Below, piece by piece: positions 18,438 to 28,809 of a DNA stretch of 64,000 bases. Below the pieces are notes generated by a model. It was not told the DNA's origin and made no database searches. It saw nothing but the letters and a program-made list of their open reading frames with translations. A program made the translations under genes and the position numbers. Source of the DNA: Pseudorhodoferax soli (GTDB lineage Bacteria > Pseudomonadota > Gammaproteobacteria > Burkholderiales > Burkholderiaceae_C); NCBI RefSeq assembly GCF_003337555.1, contig NZ_QPJK01000008.1:1-64000 (forward strand), in the 5' to 3' direction. How positions within the stretch are numbered: position 1 is the first letter of the stretch; every line of letters begins with the position of its first letter.

Positions 18438-19130
18438 GTGGCGTCAATGAACCCGCCCGCCCACATCGACGGCAGCAGCCGTCTGGACCCATTGGCCGAA
18501 GTCGCCAAGACCTTGGGGCATCCGCATCGCCTGGCGCTGCTGGAGCAGATCGTGCGTGGGGAGCGGTCGGTCGAGAAACTGGCCGAGCTGACCGGGATCA
18601 CGGTGGCGAACGCCTCTCAGCACCTTCAGCACCTGAAGCGTGCTGGCTGCGTGCAGACGCGGCGCGATGGCAAGCACATGCTCTATCGCCTCGGGCCGGG
18701 ACCGTTGGCCTCGGTGGTCGTGGCGCTGCATGACTACGTGGAGTTCCAGCATTCCCGCATCCGCGAGGCCATCGCCGATAGCCGTCAACGGCCCCAGGAG
18801 ATGGAATCGGTCTCGATCGACGGCCTGCTTGATCGCATGGATGAAGGGGCCGTGGTGCTGCTGGACATTCGCGGCGATGAGGAGTTCGCGCAGGCTCATT
18901 TGCCGGGCGCGATCAATATCCCGCTGGAGCAACTGGCCGACAGGATCGGTGAACTGTCCCGGGATACGGAGGTCGTGGCCTACTGCCGCGGTCCGTACTG
19001 TGTGCTATCCATGCAGGCCGTGAGCATCTTGCAGGCTCACGGGATGCAGGCCACGCCACTGGCGGGGGGCGTGCCCGAATGGCGAGCGGCGGGCCTTGCG
19101 CTGCAAGGCAGCACCGGCCCGGTCTCCTGA
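18438..19130 (+). CDS. ArsR-family regulator fused to a rhodanese domain
   Basis: 230 residues from GTG 18438; the ATG at 18447 is an equally good start, as neither has a clear ribosome site. Residues 15-100 are an ArsR winged helix (LGHPHRLALLEQIVRGERSVEKLAELTG...NASQHLQHLKRAGCV). Residues 125-222 are a rhodanese domain with active loop CRGPYC, catalytic Cys183. Such fusions can sense or remove sulfane sulfur. The only HTH-region cysteine is Cys71, so the two-cysteine switch of BigR/SqrR is absent and sensing may run through the rhodanese cysteine. Confidence 0.87.
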   Translation: MASMNPPAHIDGSSRLDPLAEVAKTLGHPHRLALLEQIVRGERSVEKLAELTGITVANASQHLQHLKRAGCVQTRRDGKHMLYRLGPGPLASVVVALHDYVEFQHSRIREAIADSRQRPQEMESVSIDGLLDRMDEGAVVLLDIRGDEEFAQAHLPGAINIPLEQLADRIGELSRDTEVVAYCRGPYCVLSMQAVSILQAHGMQATPLAGGVPEWRAAGLALQGSTGPVS

Positions 19131-19147
19131 GCAGTACCGGGCAACCC

Positions 19148-19792
19148 TCACGCCCGGCTTGCTTCCCGAATCAGGAAACTGGTTACCTGAAGCGCGCGCT
19201 CGGGGCTGCCGGCGGTTTCTCCGTCCGCGTACCAACGTCCGGCGATGCCTAGCGCCGGCACGCCCGCCACCTTGAAATCACTGGTCGTCTGCGTTGCGCG
19301 CTTGGCTCTGGTCATGGTCGAGAACGAGTGATACGCCTCGGCGAACTTCTTGCCGTCCAGTCCAGGTTGCTTGTCGGCCCAAGCTAGGATGGCATCGTCG
19401 CCGAATAGGCGTTGGTGCTCTTGATGGATGGCCCGGAAGATCCTGGGTCGGAATTCGTCCTCCTTACCCAGAGCCTGCAGTGCGTAGTACATGCGCTGTT
19501 TGGCTTCCACGTCGCTGCCTACAAAGGGCACAGGAACTCGCCGGAAGGATGCGATGGAGGGAAGTTGCCTGGTCCAGATTTCGAGCTGCGGCTCGAAGGC
19601 AGCGCAGTGCGGACAGTTGTACGAGAAGAACTCAATGACCTCCACCTTGCCAGGCGGCGCATCGACCGGCACGGGTTTGTCCAGCTCCAGGAAATCCTTG
19701 CCCGCTTTGAAAGCCTCTTGGGCGAAAACGCTATTGGCCAGCGGCGCCAAGGGCACCATCGCAGCGGCAATCAGAAAATGACGTCGTTTCAT
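19148..19792 (-). CDS. dsbA: Periplasmic thiol:disulfide oxidoreductase DsbA
   Basis: 214 residues from the ATG at 19792; the longer open frame would bury the signal peptide. Signal MKRRHFLIAAAMVPLAPLANSVFA, then a DsbA fold with SYNCPHC, Cys60 and Cys63, the strongly oxidising CPHC pair, and the cis-proline in VAGVPALGIAGRWY. It introduces disulfides into exported proteins. It is last of a minus-strand group with an MBL-fold protein and a DsrE-like protein that begins behind the second DsbR-type box. No dsbB is seen in the window, so it must rely on the host's. Confidence 0.92.
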   Translation of the reverse strand: MKRRHFLIAAAMVPLAPLANSVFAQEAFKAGKDFLELDKPVPVDAPPGKVEVIEFFSYNCPHCAAFEPQLEIWTRQLPSIASFRRVPVPFVGSDVEAKQRMYYALQALGKEDEFRPRIFRAIHQEHQRLFGDDAILAWADKQPGLDGKKFAEAYHSFSTMTRAKRATQTTSDFKVAGVPALGIAGRWYADGETAGSPERALQVTSFLIREASRA

Positions 19793-19854
19793 GCGGGGGT
19801 ATCTCCAGGGTCGGGACTGCTCCGATACCACTGTCGGTCTGGTGAAAGGGCCAT

Positions 19855-20754
19855 TCAGAAGCTGTAGCTTTCGCCGTCATCGGGAACGAGGACTCGCTGA
19901 GGGTCGAGCGATTTCTCCTTGATGTAATCCTTCAGTTCCTGCCGGCTTTGCGTCGCATGGTTCAGGGATTCCAAGTGCACCGCCACGATATAAGCGCCAG
20001 GGGCGGCTTGATTCACTCGATATAGATCCTCTTTGCCCATGATGATGGCGCCATCGATATCGTTGAATCGCACATAGCCCGCGTTCAGGACGATGACGTC
20101 CGGGTGGTATGTGGCGAGAGCGTCCTGGACGTGGGTATTCCAGACGGTATCGCCAGCCACGTAGAGCGACTTGAAGCCTGGGCGCTGGAAGACCACGCCA
20201 GACACCGTGCCCAGAAGTTTCCCGCGGACGGCCATTGCAGCGTCGCTGCCATGCTGGCCGCTTGTCTTGATCAGGCGGACTCCCTTGAATTCGGTTGCCT
20301 CATTCAAGACGCGCACGTCCCGGAAGCCTGAGCCTCGGATCGTTCTGGCATCCTCATCGTTCTGCGCAAAGATCGGCATGTCTTTCGGGATGCGTTCTTT
20401 GGCCTCGTTGTCCCAGTGATCGAAGTGCAGATGCGTGACGATTACCGCATCCACGTCGATCACTTTTTCAAGGGGTATGGGAAGGTCTACGGTAGGGTTG
20501 CGGATTTCGCTGTTGAAGCTTCCCGGTGCCGCGGGATATGAGCCTTTTTTCGCCAGCATCGGATCGACCAGAAACCTGACGTCGCCGTAGTCGATCTTGA
20601 TCGTCGCGTTCCTTATCTGCTGCAGCACAAACGATTTCGTTCCAGCACTGGGCGCTGGTGCCGATTCGGCGGACGCGCTGGCAGCAGCTCCTGCGGCGAT
20701 AAAGCCCGCAATGAGCAGGCTTGCATATTTGCGTATCAGTTCTTTCATGGACAT
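19855..20754 (-). CDS. Exported metallo-beta-lactamase-fold hydrolase (UlaG-like)
   Basis: 299 residues from the ATG at 20754, which has AGGAGA about 13 bases ahead. A Sec signal peptide (YASLLIAGFIAAGAAASASA) precedes an MBL fold with the zinc motif THLHFDHWD and later ligands in SGQHG and VAGDTVW. The pattern resembles UlaG/lactonase-like and sulfur-related MBL proteins; there is no rhodanese domain, and the substrate is unknown. It lies between the exported DsrE-like gene and dsbA, about 60 bp before the latter. Confidence 0.83.
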   Translation of the reverse strand: MSMKELIRKYASLLIAGFIAAGAAASASAESAPAPSAGTKSFVLQQIRNATIKIDYGDVRFLVDPMLAKKGSYPAAPGSFNSEIRNPTVDLPIPLEKVIDVDAVIVTHLHFDHWDNEAKERIPKDMPIFAQNDEDARTIRGSGFRDVRVLNEATEFKGVRLIKTSGQHGSDAAMAVRGKLLGTVSGVVFQRPGFKSLYVAGDTVWNTHVQDALATYHPDVIVLNAGYVRFNDIDGAIIMGKEDLYRVNQAAPGAYIVAVHLESLNHATQSRQELKDYIKEKSLDPQRVLVPDDGESYSF

Positions 20755-20892
20755 GGATAGGGTTCTCCTGAAGTAATGGCTTGGCGAAGTGAATTGCACA
20801 GCCGCGAGCCCGGATATTTGCCGGGCCCACCAAGCCGAAAAAGTGAACGAAAGCGGTTTCCCGGCAAACATCCGTGCCCAGTTCAATAGGAA

Positions 20893-21357
20893 CTAGATGT
20901 GCAAGGTGTTATATCCCTTGTCCTTAAGCTCAAGCAGATGGATGGTTCCGCTTCGGGTTGTGCTCAGTCTCTTGTCCAGTTGGTCCTTCGTGACCCCGAA
21001 CACGGCCATCGCGTTCTCGCAGACAACGATCTTGGCACCGTAGTCCTCGCTTTTTGCAAACCACTCGGCCAGTGAATGGTCGTTTGCAAGATCCTTGACC
21101 ACCGCGCCTACGGCCACGATTTCAAAGGTCAGTCCTTTCTTCTTCACGTCCATTTGCTTGGCGGTCAACACAGCGGCCTTGAAGTGCAGCACGTCCGAAA
21201 CCATCAGCGCGAACTTGGTGGAGGTGCCTTCATAGGGAATTACGATGTCCGGCATCTTGTTGATGTCGGGCATCTGCGGGCCTTGGGCAAAGCCGTTCGT
21301 TGGGGAGGCGAAAAAAGCCAGTACTGCAAGAAGGAGGGAAAAGACTGTTGTTTTCAT
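20893..21357 (-). CDS. Sec-exported DsrE-like protein
   Basis: 154 residues. A Sec signal peptide (TTVFSLLLAVLAFFASPTNGFAQ) is followed by a DsrE-type domain: KFALMVSDVLHFKAAVLTAKQM, then a single cysteine in VVCENAMAVFGV, where the family has its active cysteine. It is the first gene of the group dsrE-like, MBL hydrolase, dsbA, and its start lies 59 bp behind the box at 21416-21434. A sulfur-carrier role in the periplasm is inferred. Confidence 0.75.
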   Translation of the reverse strand: MKTTVFSLLLAVLAFFASPTNGFAQGPQMPDINKMPDIVIPYEGTSTKFALMVSDVLHFKAAVLTAKQMDVKKKGLTFEIVAVGAVVKDLANDHSLAEWFAKSEDYGAKIVVCENAMAVFGVTKDQLDKRLSTTRSGTIHLLELKDKGYNTLHI

Positions 21358-21415
21358 TTTTCGTTTCCTCGCGTGGTGAAAGAGAACTGGCTAGAAGCCG
21401 GATGCTGGGCTTGTC

Positions 21416-21434
21416 CGATTAAGCGAAAATAAAG
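21416..21434 (-). promoter_or_regulatory. Second DsbR-type box, before the dsrE-like/MBL/dsbA operon
   Basis: Identical in 18 of 19 positions to 14143-14161. On the minus strand it reads CTTTAT-TTTCG-CTTAAT then CG. It stands 59 bp before its gene, much as the first stands 44 bp before dsbD. Two such long matches in front of two disulfide operons are unlikely by chance. Confidence 0.6.
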
Positions 21435-21466
21435 CCGTGCCTGGGGGGCTGGGCCGCCGGCCATCT

Positions 21467-22444
21467 TCATCGCTGTCCCCCGGTAGCCCGTTGCGGTGTG
21501 TCCTTGCTTGTAATGAGCAGGTGGACCGTCCGTATGACCAGGTAGCCGATGAACACGTTGGCGCCGACGAAAACCGGCACGGCCAGAACCTGTGCCGAAT
21601 GGATGCCGGCCTGTGCCAGCTTCAGGCCGCTGACGGTTGCAGCGGCCACACCGAAGGTATAGGCCCAGTAGGCGGGGATGAAGGGCTGCACGCCCAACCA
21701 AAGGCCAAGGCGAAGGCCAAGCAATAGCTGGAAAAGGCCATAGCCCCACAGCATGAGAAGCCAGTGGTCCGTGCTGCCGGGAGACAGGGCCAACCAGGCC
21801 ATGGCGCAAACGACGGGTGGCGCGAATTGAATACCAATCAGCGGACGTTGCGGCGCCGGTATCGATGTCGAGTGCCATAGGCGATGGATGACCAGGGATT
21901 CGAGGGCCAGCCACGAGAAGAATCCCGCGCCCAAGAAAATCCATCCCCAATCAGCACTGCCTAGCGCGCCCAGTGCGGCCGCCGTGGTGAGGTTTCCTGC
22001 GACCGTGGGCAGGTACAAGGTCGGAAGCATGTCCTCCGAGTTCCTCCCGCCTTGCCAGAGCGTGCCGGTGTGCCAAAGCGCAAAGCCGATATTCCAGGCA
22101 ATGCCGCCGATCGTCAGGAGCCACGCAAGGGCCATGGAATACGGGATCATCGCGATGGCGATGAGCAAGGTGGAAACCGCGATCAGTGCGGGCGTTCCAC
22201 CCTGGACCGGATGCAGGAACTCGGCCTTTGCCGCCTCGAAATTCCGAATCGACTGCCAGACGTAGCCGATGATGAGCGCAGCCCAGATCAGTCCGGCCAT
22301 CGCGAGCAGGGCTTCGCCAATGGCAGAAGGCAAATGCCAGAGCTGCACAGCGGAGCGCCAGGCCTGTCCCAGGCCGGCGACTCCAAGGACGACCCCAAAA
22401 TACGATGCCGGAATTTGCCTCCGCTTGATGCGATGGGCTTCCAT
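21467..22444 (-). CDS. TDT/SLAC1-family channel or transporter (TehA-like)
   Basis: 325 residues from the ATG at 22444; the in-frame TTG at 22525 would add an unlikely polar tail. About ten hydrophobic segments begin at QIPASYFGVVLGVAGLGQAW, the TDT-family opening, and end near VFIGYLVIRTVHLL. Members include tellurite-resistance TehA, C4-dicarboxylate carriers, sulfite pumps (Ssu1) and SLAC1 anion channels. In this setting, with TauE and sulfur-fold proteins, sulfite or another anion is an attractive substrate but is not shown. It follows copZ by about 85 bp. Confidence 0.83.
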   Translation of the reverse strand: MEAHRIKRRQIPASYFGVVLGVAGLGQAWRSAVQLWHLPSAIGEALLAMAGLIWAALIIGYVWQSIRNFEAAKAEFLHPVQGGTPALIAVSTLLIAIAMIPYSMALAWLLTIGGIAWNIGFALWHTGTLWQGGRNSEDMLPTLYLPTVAGNLTTAAALGALGSADWGWIFLGAGFFSWLALESLVIHRLWHSTSIPAPQRPLIGIQFAPPVVCAMAWLALSPGSTDHWLLMLWGYGLFQLLLGLRLGLWLGVQPFIPAYWAYTFGVAAATVSGLKLAQAGIHSAQVLAVPVFVGANVFIGYLVIRTVHLLITSKDTPQRATGGQR

Positions 22445-22531
22445 CTCCAGACCCCTATCGTTCACAGGTGGTCTAGGCCCGCTGCGCAGCGCCGCCGGGG
22501 AGTCGGCGAGCCTGATGACGGTCAAGCGGTG

Positions 22532-22789
22532 TCACTTGCCGCCGCCGCAGCAGGTCTTCGCCGAAGCCGATGCGGCGGCGCGGCTTTGTTCGATCAGGAC
22601 GGGGGTATAGCCCGCATCGGCGATGGCGTCCTGGAGTTCCTTCGGATCAGCGCTACTCGATTCGATTTGCACCAGGCCCTGGCTTTGATCGATGGTGAAC
22701 TTGGCATCCTGATCCGCTGCCTTCAGCGCCTTCGTGATCATGCTGACGCAGTGCCCGCAGGTCATGTCCTTGACTTCAAAACTGATCAT
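22532..22789 (-). CDS. copZ: CopZ-like copper chaperone (HMA domain)
   Basis: 85 residues. A single heavy-metal-associated domain with MTCGHC, Cys11 and Cys14, and the ending ADAGYTP. A short tail ends TCCGGGK, extra cysteines that could bind a second metal ion. CopZ-type proteins hand Cu(I) to the CopA ATPase. The gene is divergent from copA and has its own CueR-like operator at 22835-22857. Confidence 0.88.
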   Translation of the reverse strand: MISFEVKDMTCGHCVSMITKALKAADQDAKFTIDQSQGLVQIESSSADPKELQDAIADAGYTPVLIEQSRAAASASAKTCCGGGK

Positions 22790-22834
22790 GAGATTTCTCC
22801 AATGGAGTTACTGGTAGGGAACTGGCACTGTGGG

Positions 22835-22857
22835 CCTTGTCACGGTGGGAAGGTCAA
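22835..22857 (-). promoter_or_regulatory. CueR-type operator of copZ
   Basis: On the minus strand TTGACCTTCC-CACCGTG-ACAAGG: a -35 box TTGACC overlapping a dyad CCTTCC-N7-ACAAGG, the layout of MerR-family copper operators. It ends 46 bp before the copZ start. The -10 hexamer is not clear. Confidence 0.65.
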
Positions 22858-22947
22858 GGGGTATCTTTTCTCGGTAATCCATGCCGCCAGATGCCGCGCG
22901 TCGCTGGTTCAGAAGTGACCTGCGGCACGATATGCAATGGTTTCGGA

Positions 22948-23217
22948 TCATCCGATCCGCTGCTTGCGCACGGGGATCACGGTGGCAAGGCCAACGGCTG
23001 CCGAGAGAGCGAACATCGCAGTCTTCGGGATCGCTGGCGCAAGGACGTTGACGAGGATGGGCCAGAAGAAGCCGCTGTATGCGAGCACGTAGAAGATGCC
23101 GGTGAGCAGCGAGCGATCTTCAATTCGAGCGATGAGCGGGATTGCCCGCGGGCCGGGGTGAGCAGGAACCCGTTGAAGCACAGGCGGGGGCGTCATCCCC
23201 GTCCGCCGGGTGACCAT
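22948..23217 (-). pseudogene. C-terminal remnant of a membrane transporter (MFS-like)
   Basis: 89 codons open. The useful part is RSLLTGIFYVLAYSGFFWPILVN followed by a second hydrophobic run (MFALSAAVGLATVIPV), which resembles the last two membrane helices of a major-facilitator protein. There is no plausible start or N-terminal half, and the reading frame before it is non-coding in appearance. It lies between copZ and copA and is read in the copZ direction. It is probably left over from an earlier gene at this junction. Confidence 0.5.
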
Positions 23218-23323
23218 CGTCGCGCTCGTGCTGATTCCTATCCTTGGAAGGCCATCCCTGCCTTCCCGGGACCGACAAAGTTGCAGCCATCGACAGTGGG
23301 CAGTGCCATCTGCAACATAGTGC

Positions 23324-23347
23324 TTTACCTTCCCACGATGGTAAGCC
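23324..23347 (+). promoter_or_regulatory. CueR-type operator of copA
   Basis: TTTACCTTCC-CACGATG-GTAAGC. The dyad CCTTCC-N7-GTAAGC keeps four of six bases of the expected GGAAGG, and the -35 hexamer would be TTTACC. The site lies about 45 bp before the copA ATG. It matches the copZ operator at TTCCCAC in the middle. Confidence 0.6.
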
Positions 23348-23390
23348 GCAAGCTATGCCCATGTCGGACTTCAACTATGGAAAGTAAACC

Positions 23391-25892
<2,502 letters not shown>

Positions 25893-25907
25893 GAAAGGAG
25901 GACGACC

Positions 25908-26387
25908 ATGAACATCGGTGAAGCGTCCACGGCATCGAAGGTCTCGGCCAAGATGATCCGCTACTACGAGGAAATCGGCCTGATCCCGCCGGCGAACCGA
26001 ACCGACGCGGGCTACCGCGCCTACACGCAGTCCGATGTGCACCGGCTGCATTTCATCCGGCGCGCGCGTGATCTCGGATTCTCGGTCGCCGAGATCAGGG
26101 ACCTGCTGGGCCTTTGGAACAACAAGTCGCGCCAGAGCAGCGACGTCAAGCGCCTGGCCCAAGAGCACATCGAGGACCTTGAGCGGCGCATCGAGAGCAT
26201 GTTGCAGATGGCCGGGACGCTTAAGACGCTGATCAGTTGCTGTGCTGGCGATGACCGACCTGACTGCCCGATCCTGCATACCCTTGAGCAGCCGGACGAC
26301 AACGATGGAGAACCCGAGGCGCGCACGGGGGCAGTGCAGCGCCGACGGCGCACTCCTGCATCAAAGAAGGGCTCACGATCACGCTGA
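25908..26387 (+). CDS. cueR: CueR-type Cu(I)-responsive MerR regulator
   Basis: 159 residues, ATG after GGAGGACGACC. N-terminal MerR winged helix (IGEASTASKVSAKMIRYYEEIGLI), a dimerisation helix, and the metal loop CCAGDDRPDCPIL with Cys112 and Cys120 at the same numbers as E. coli CueR. It lacks the serine-to-histidine change that marks divalent-metal sensors. A tail of about 30 residues beyond the loop is basic. Probable targets are the dyads before copZ and copA. Confidence 0.92.
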   Translation: MNIGEASTASKVSAKMIRYYEEIGLIPPANRTDAGYRAYTQSDVHRLHFIRRARDLGFSVAEIRDLLGLWNNKSRQSSDVKRLAQEHIEDLERRIESMLQMAGTLKTLISCCAGDDRPDCPILHTLEQPDDNDGEPEARTGAVQRRRRTPASKKGSRSR

Positions 26388-26460
26388 GGACGTCGGGCGG
26401 GACAGGAACTCTCCATCAGGATCAGTGAAATGTTCCTGCCGCTGAGCGACTAGAGCGTCC

Positions 26461-27690
26461 TTAGCCAGCGAGGGATACGGGTTTCCTCCTCAAGGCGACC
26501 GCCAGCGACAGCACGGCCAATGCCAGAGGAATGAAAGACACCCAGAGTACCGTGGTCCAGCCATAGGTACTGAGCAATCCACCTGACAAGAAGGAGCCTA
26601 CGGCCATCAATCCAAAGACGATGAAATCGTTGAGGGATTGAACCCGTGTCTTTTCCTCGGGGCGGTGGCATTCCAGGACCATCGCGGATGCTCCCAGAAA
26701 GCCGAAGTTCCACCCCAGGCCCAGCAGGATCAGCGTTGCCCAGAAATGGGCGACGTCTATACCTGCAAGACCCACGGCAGCGGAGAGTCCGGTCAGCAGC
26801 AGACCTACGGTTGCCACGCGGCCCGCGCCGAAGCGTTTGATCAGGCTTCCGGTAAAGAAGCTCGGCCCGTACATGGCGATGACATGCCATTGAATTCCTT
26901 GGTTGGCCGATTCCTGTGAATGGCCGCACATGTGCATCGCCAGCGGCGCGGCCGTCATCAGGAAGTTCATCAGCATGTAGGTCACCGCGCCGGTGATGGC
27001 CGCAGCAACGAAGCGCGGTTGTCGCGCAATCACCGCCAGCGGCCTGCCTCCGGCCACCTCGGCCGCCGTGGGCATCGGCAACCGAACCCCCAGCAGGATG
27101 AGCGCCGACACCGCTGCGACAGCGCCTTGTGCGAGGAAGGTGGCCGCGAACATGTAGGGCTGCCACATGTTCATCGTGTAGTTCACGAGCTGCGGCCCCA
27201 CGACCCCGGCCGCAACGCCGCCCGCCATGACGAGCGATAGCGCACGCGCACGCCGATCCGGTGCCACGCCGTCAGCCGCCGCGAAACGGAAGGTCAGCAC
27301 TACGGCGGCGTAGCCGCCACCCAGGAAGGTCGCCAGGCAGAACAGCCAAAACGAACCGATGATGACCGCGAGCATGCCCAGCAGCCCAGTCAGCACGCCG
27401 GCCCCGGTTCCCACGAGGAAAGCTGTGCGACGCCCGTGACGCCGGGCAATCGCTCCCGCAGGCAAGATGCACGCGGCCATGCCCACCACGAAGATCGAGA
27501 TGGGCAAGGTAGCCAACACGGGAACCGGCGCGAGCATGTCGCCGACGATGGCCCCGGTGGCGTAAAGCACGGTCGAGTTGGCCCCCGCCAGCGCCTGCGC
27601 GATGGAAAGGCGCCAGATGTTTCCGCTCTGCACTTTCTCGGGCAGTTCGTCCGAAGCGCCTCCGATGGAGGCTGTACCGTTGTCTGTCAT
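26461..27690 (-). CDS. Major facilitator superfamily transporter
   Basis: 409 residues with twelve hydrophobic segments and the MFS loop AGAIARRHGRRTAFLVGTGAG after helix 2. It resembles drug-proton antiporter-like MFS proteins with a broad range. It is the last gene of the minus-strand redox operon that begins at the SDR gene (33437). Substrate not deducible; export of a product or toxicant of that pathway is a fair guess. Confidence 0.85.
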   Translation of the reverse strand: MTDNGTASIGGASDELPEKVQSGNIWRLSIAQALAGANSTVLYATGAIVGDMLAPVPVLATLPISIFVVGMAACILPAGAIARRHGRRTAFLVGTGAGVLTGLLGMLAVIIGSFWLFCLATFLGGGYAAVVLTFRFAAADGVAPDRRARALSLVMAGGVAAGVVGPQLVNYTMNMWQPYMFAATFLAQGAVAAVSALILLGVRLPMPTAAEVAGGRPLAVIARQPRFVAAAITGAVTYMLMNFLMTAAPLAMHMCGHSQESANQGIQWHVIAMYGPSFFTGSLIKRFGAGRVATVGLLLTGLSAAVGLAGIDVAHFWATLILLGLGWNFGFLGASAMVLECHRPEEKTRVQSLNDFIVFGLMAVGSFLSGGLLSTYGWTTVLWVSFIPLALAVLSLAVALRRKPVSLAG

Positions 27691-27742
27691 AAGTTCTGGC
27701 TTTCGCTCGGAAGCCCTGCGCGCAGGGCTGGATTGGTCAGGT

Positions 27743-28771
27743 TCAACCTGGGCGGTTCATGGTCAACACCATGCGGAACTTCACGTCGCCGGATTTCATC
27801 CGCTGGTAGGCGTCGTAGGCCTTTTCCAGAGGCATGGTTTCGATCCAGGGTCGCACGTCTGCCAGGACGCTGAAGTTCAATGTCTTCTCGTTCTCGTAGG
27901 GCGTGCCGGTGATCGAGCCGAGGATGCTGCGCTGGCCGCCGACCAGCAGGCCGGCGGGCACTTGCAGGGGCTGCTTGCTCGGGTTGAGCACCACCAGTCG
28001 CCCCTCGGGTGCCAGACCGGCCAGTAGCCCTGATACCGTTTCGGCATGGTCGATCATGGTCACGATGGCCTGTGCGCCGCCCAGGCTCTTGAGCCGGGCG
28101 GTCGCGTCTTCCTCGTTGGTGTCGATGTAGAGGTGGGCACCCAGCTTCAGTGCATCTTGCGCGATGTCGCTGCCCCGGCCAATGGCGATGACCTTGAATC
28201 CCATGCGACGCGCGTACTGCAATGCCATGTGCCCCAGGCCGCCGATGCCCAGGACGGCCACCGTGTCGCCGGCCTGCGCGCCGCATTTCTTGAGCGCGTT
28301 GAAGGTCGCAATACCGGCGCACAGAATCGGCGCGGCTTCCTCGGCATCGAGTTCGTCCGGGATCGATACCAGCCCGGTGGCCCGCGCCAGCATCATTTCG
28401 GCGTAGCCACCGTCGCGGCTCGCTCCTGTGATGGGCTGGTTCAGGCAAAGCTGGAAGCGTCCCTGCCGGCACTGCACGCATTCATTGCAGTGCCCTCCCA
28501 TGCGGCCTACGCCCACGCGCTGTCCCACCTTCCAGATCGAGGGGGTGTGTTCGCCGAGCGCGGCAATGCGGCCGACCACTTCGTGTCCCGGTACGCGCGG
28601 AGGTTGCAGTGCGGGATCGGCCCGCTCGATGTCGCTGGCATCGGCACCGCAGATGCCGCAGGCTTCGACCTCGATCAGCACCTCGCCGATACCCGGCAGA
28701 GGTGCCGGGCGCTCTACCAGCTCAAGGAAGCCCGGCCGAGTTACTTGCATCGCGCGGTAGGTAGTCTTCAT
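27743..28771 (-). CDS. Zinc-dependent alcohol dehydrogenase (MDR family)
   Basis: 342 residues from the ATG at 28771 (MKTTYRAMQV). Catalytic zinc ligands CGICGAD and GHEVVG, a four-cysteine structural-zinc loop GGHCNECVQCRQGRFQLC, and an NAD(P)-binding GIGGLGHMALQYAR. Medium-chain zinc alcohol dehydrogenases of this type reduce aldehydes. It follows the PLP enzyme by about 40 bp. In the operon it could detoxify an aldehyde made by the amine oxidase; that is inference. Confidence 0.92.
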   Translation of the reverse strand: MKTTYRAMQVTRPGFLELVERPAPLPGIGEVLIEVEACGICGADASDIERADPALQPPRVPGHEVVGRIAALGEHTPSIWKVGQRVGVGRMGGHCNECVQCRQGRFQLCLNQPITGASRDGGYAEMMLARATGLVSIPDELDAEEAAPILCAGIATFNALKKCGAQAGDTVAVLGIGGLGHMALQYARRMGFKVIAIGRGSDIAQDALKLGAHLYIDTNEEDATARLKSLGGAQAIVTMIDHAETVSGLLAGLAPEGRLVVLNPSKQPLQVPAGLLVGGQRSILGSITGTPYENEKTLNFSVLADVRPWIETMPLEKAYDAYQRMKSGDVKFRMVLTMNRPG

Positions 28772-28809
28772 GGTGTCGCTCCAAAAATCGTTGAAATAGG
28801 CCAAGGGCG

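Noticed and set aside
26388-26460. Terminator between the convergent cueR and MFS genes
   Set aside because: CAGGAAC and GTTCCTG can pair, but the loop exceeds 20 bases and there is no T-run.
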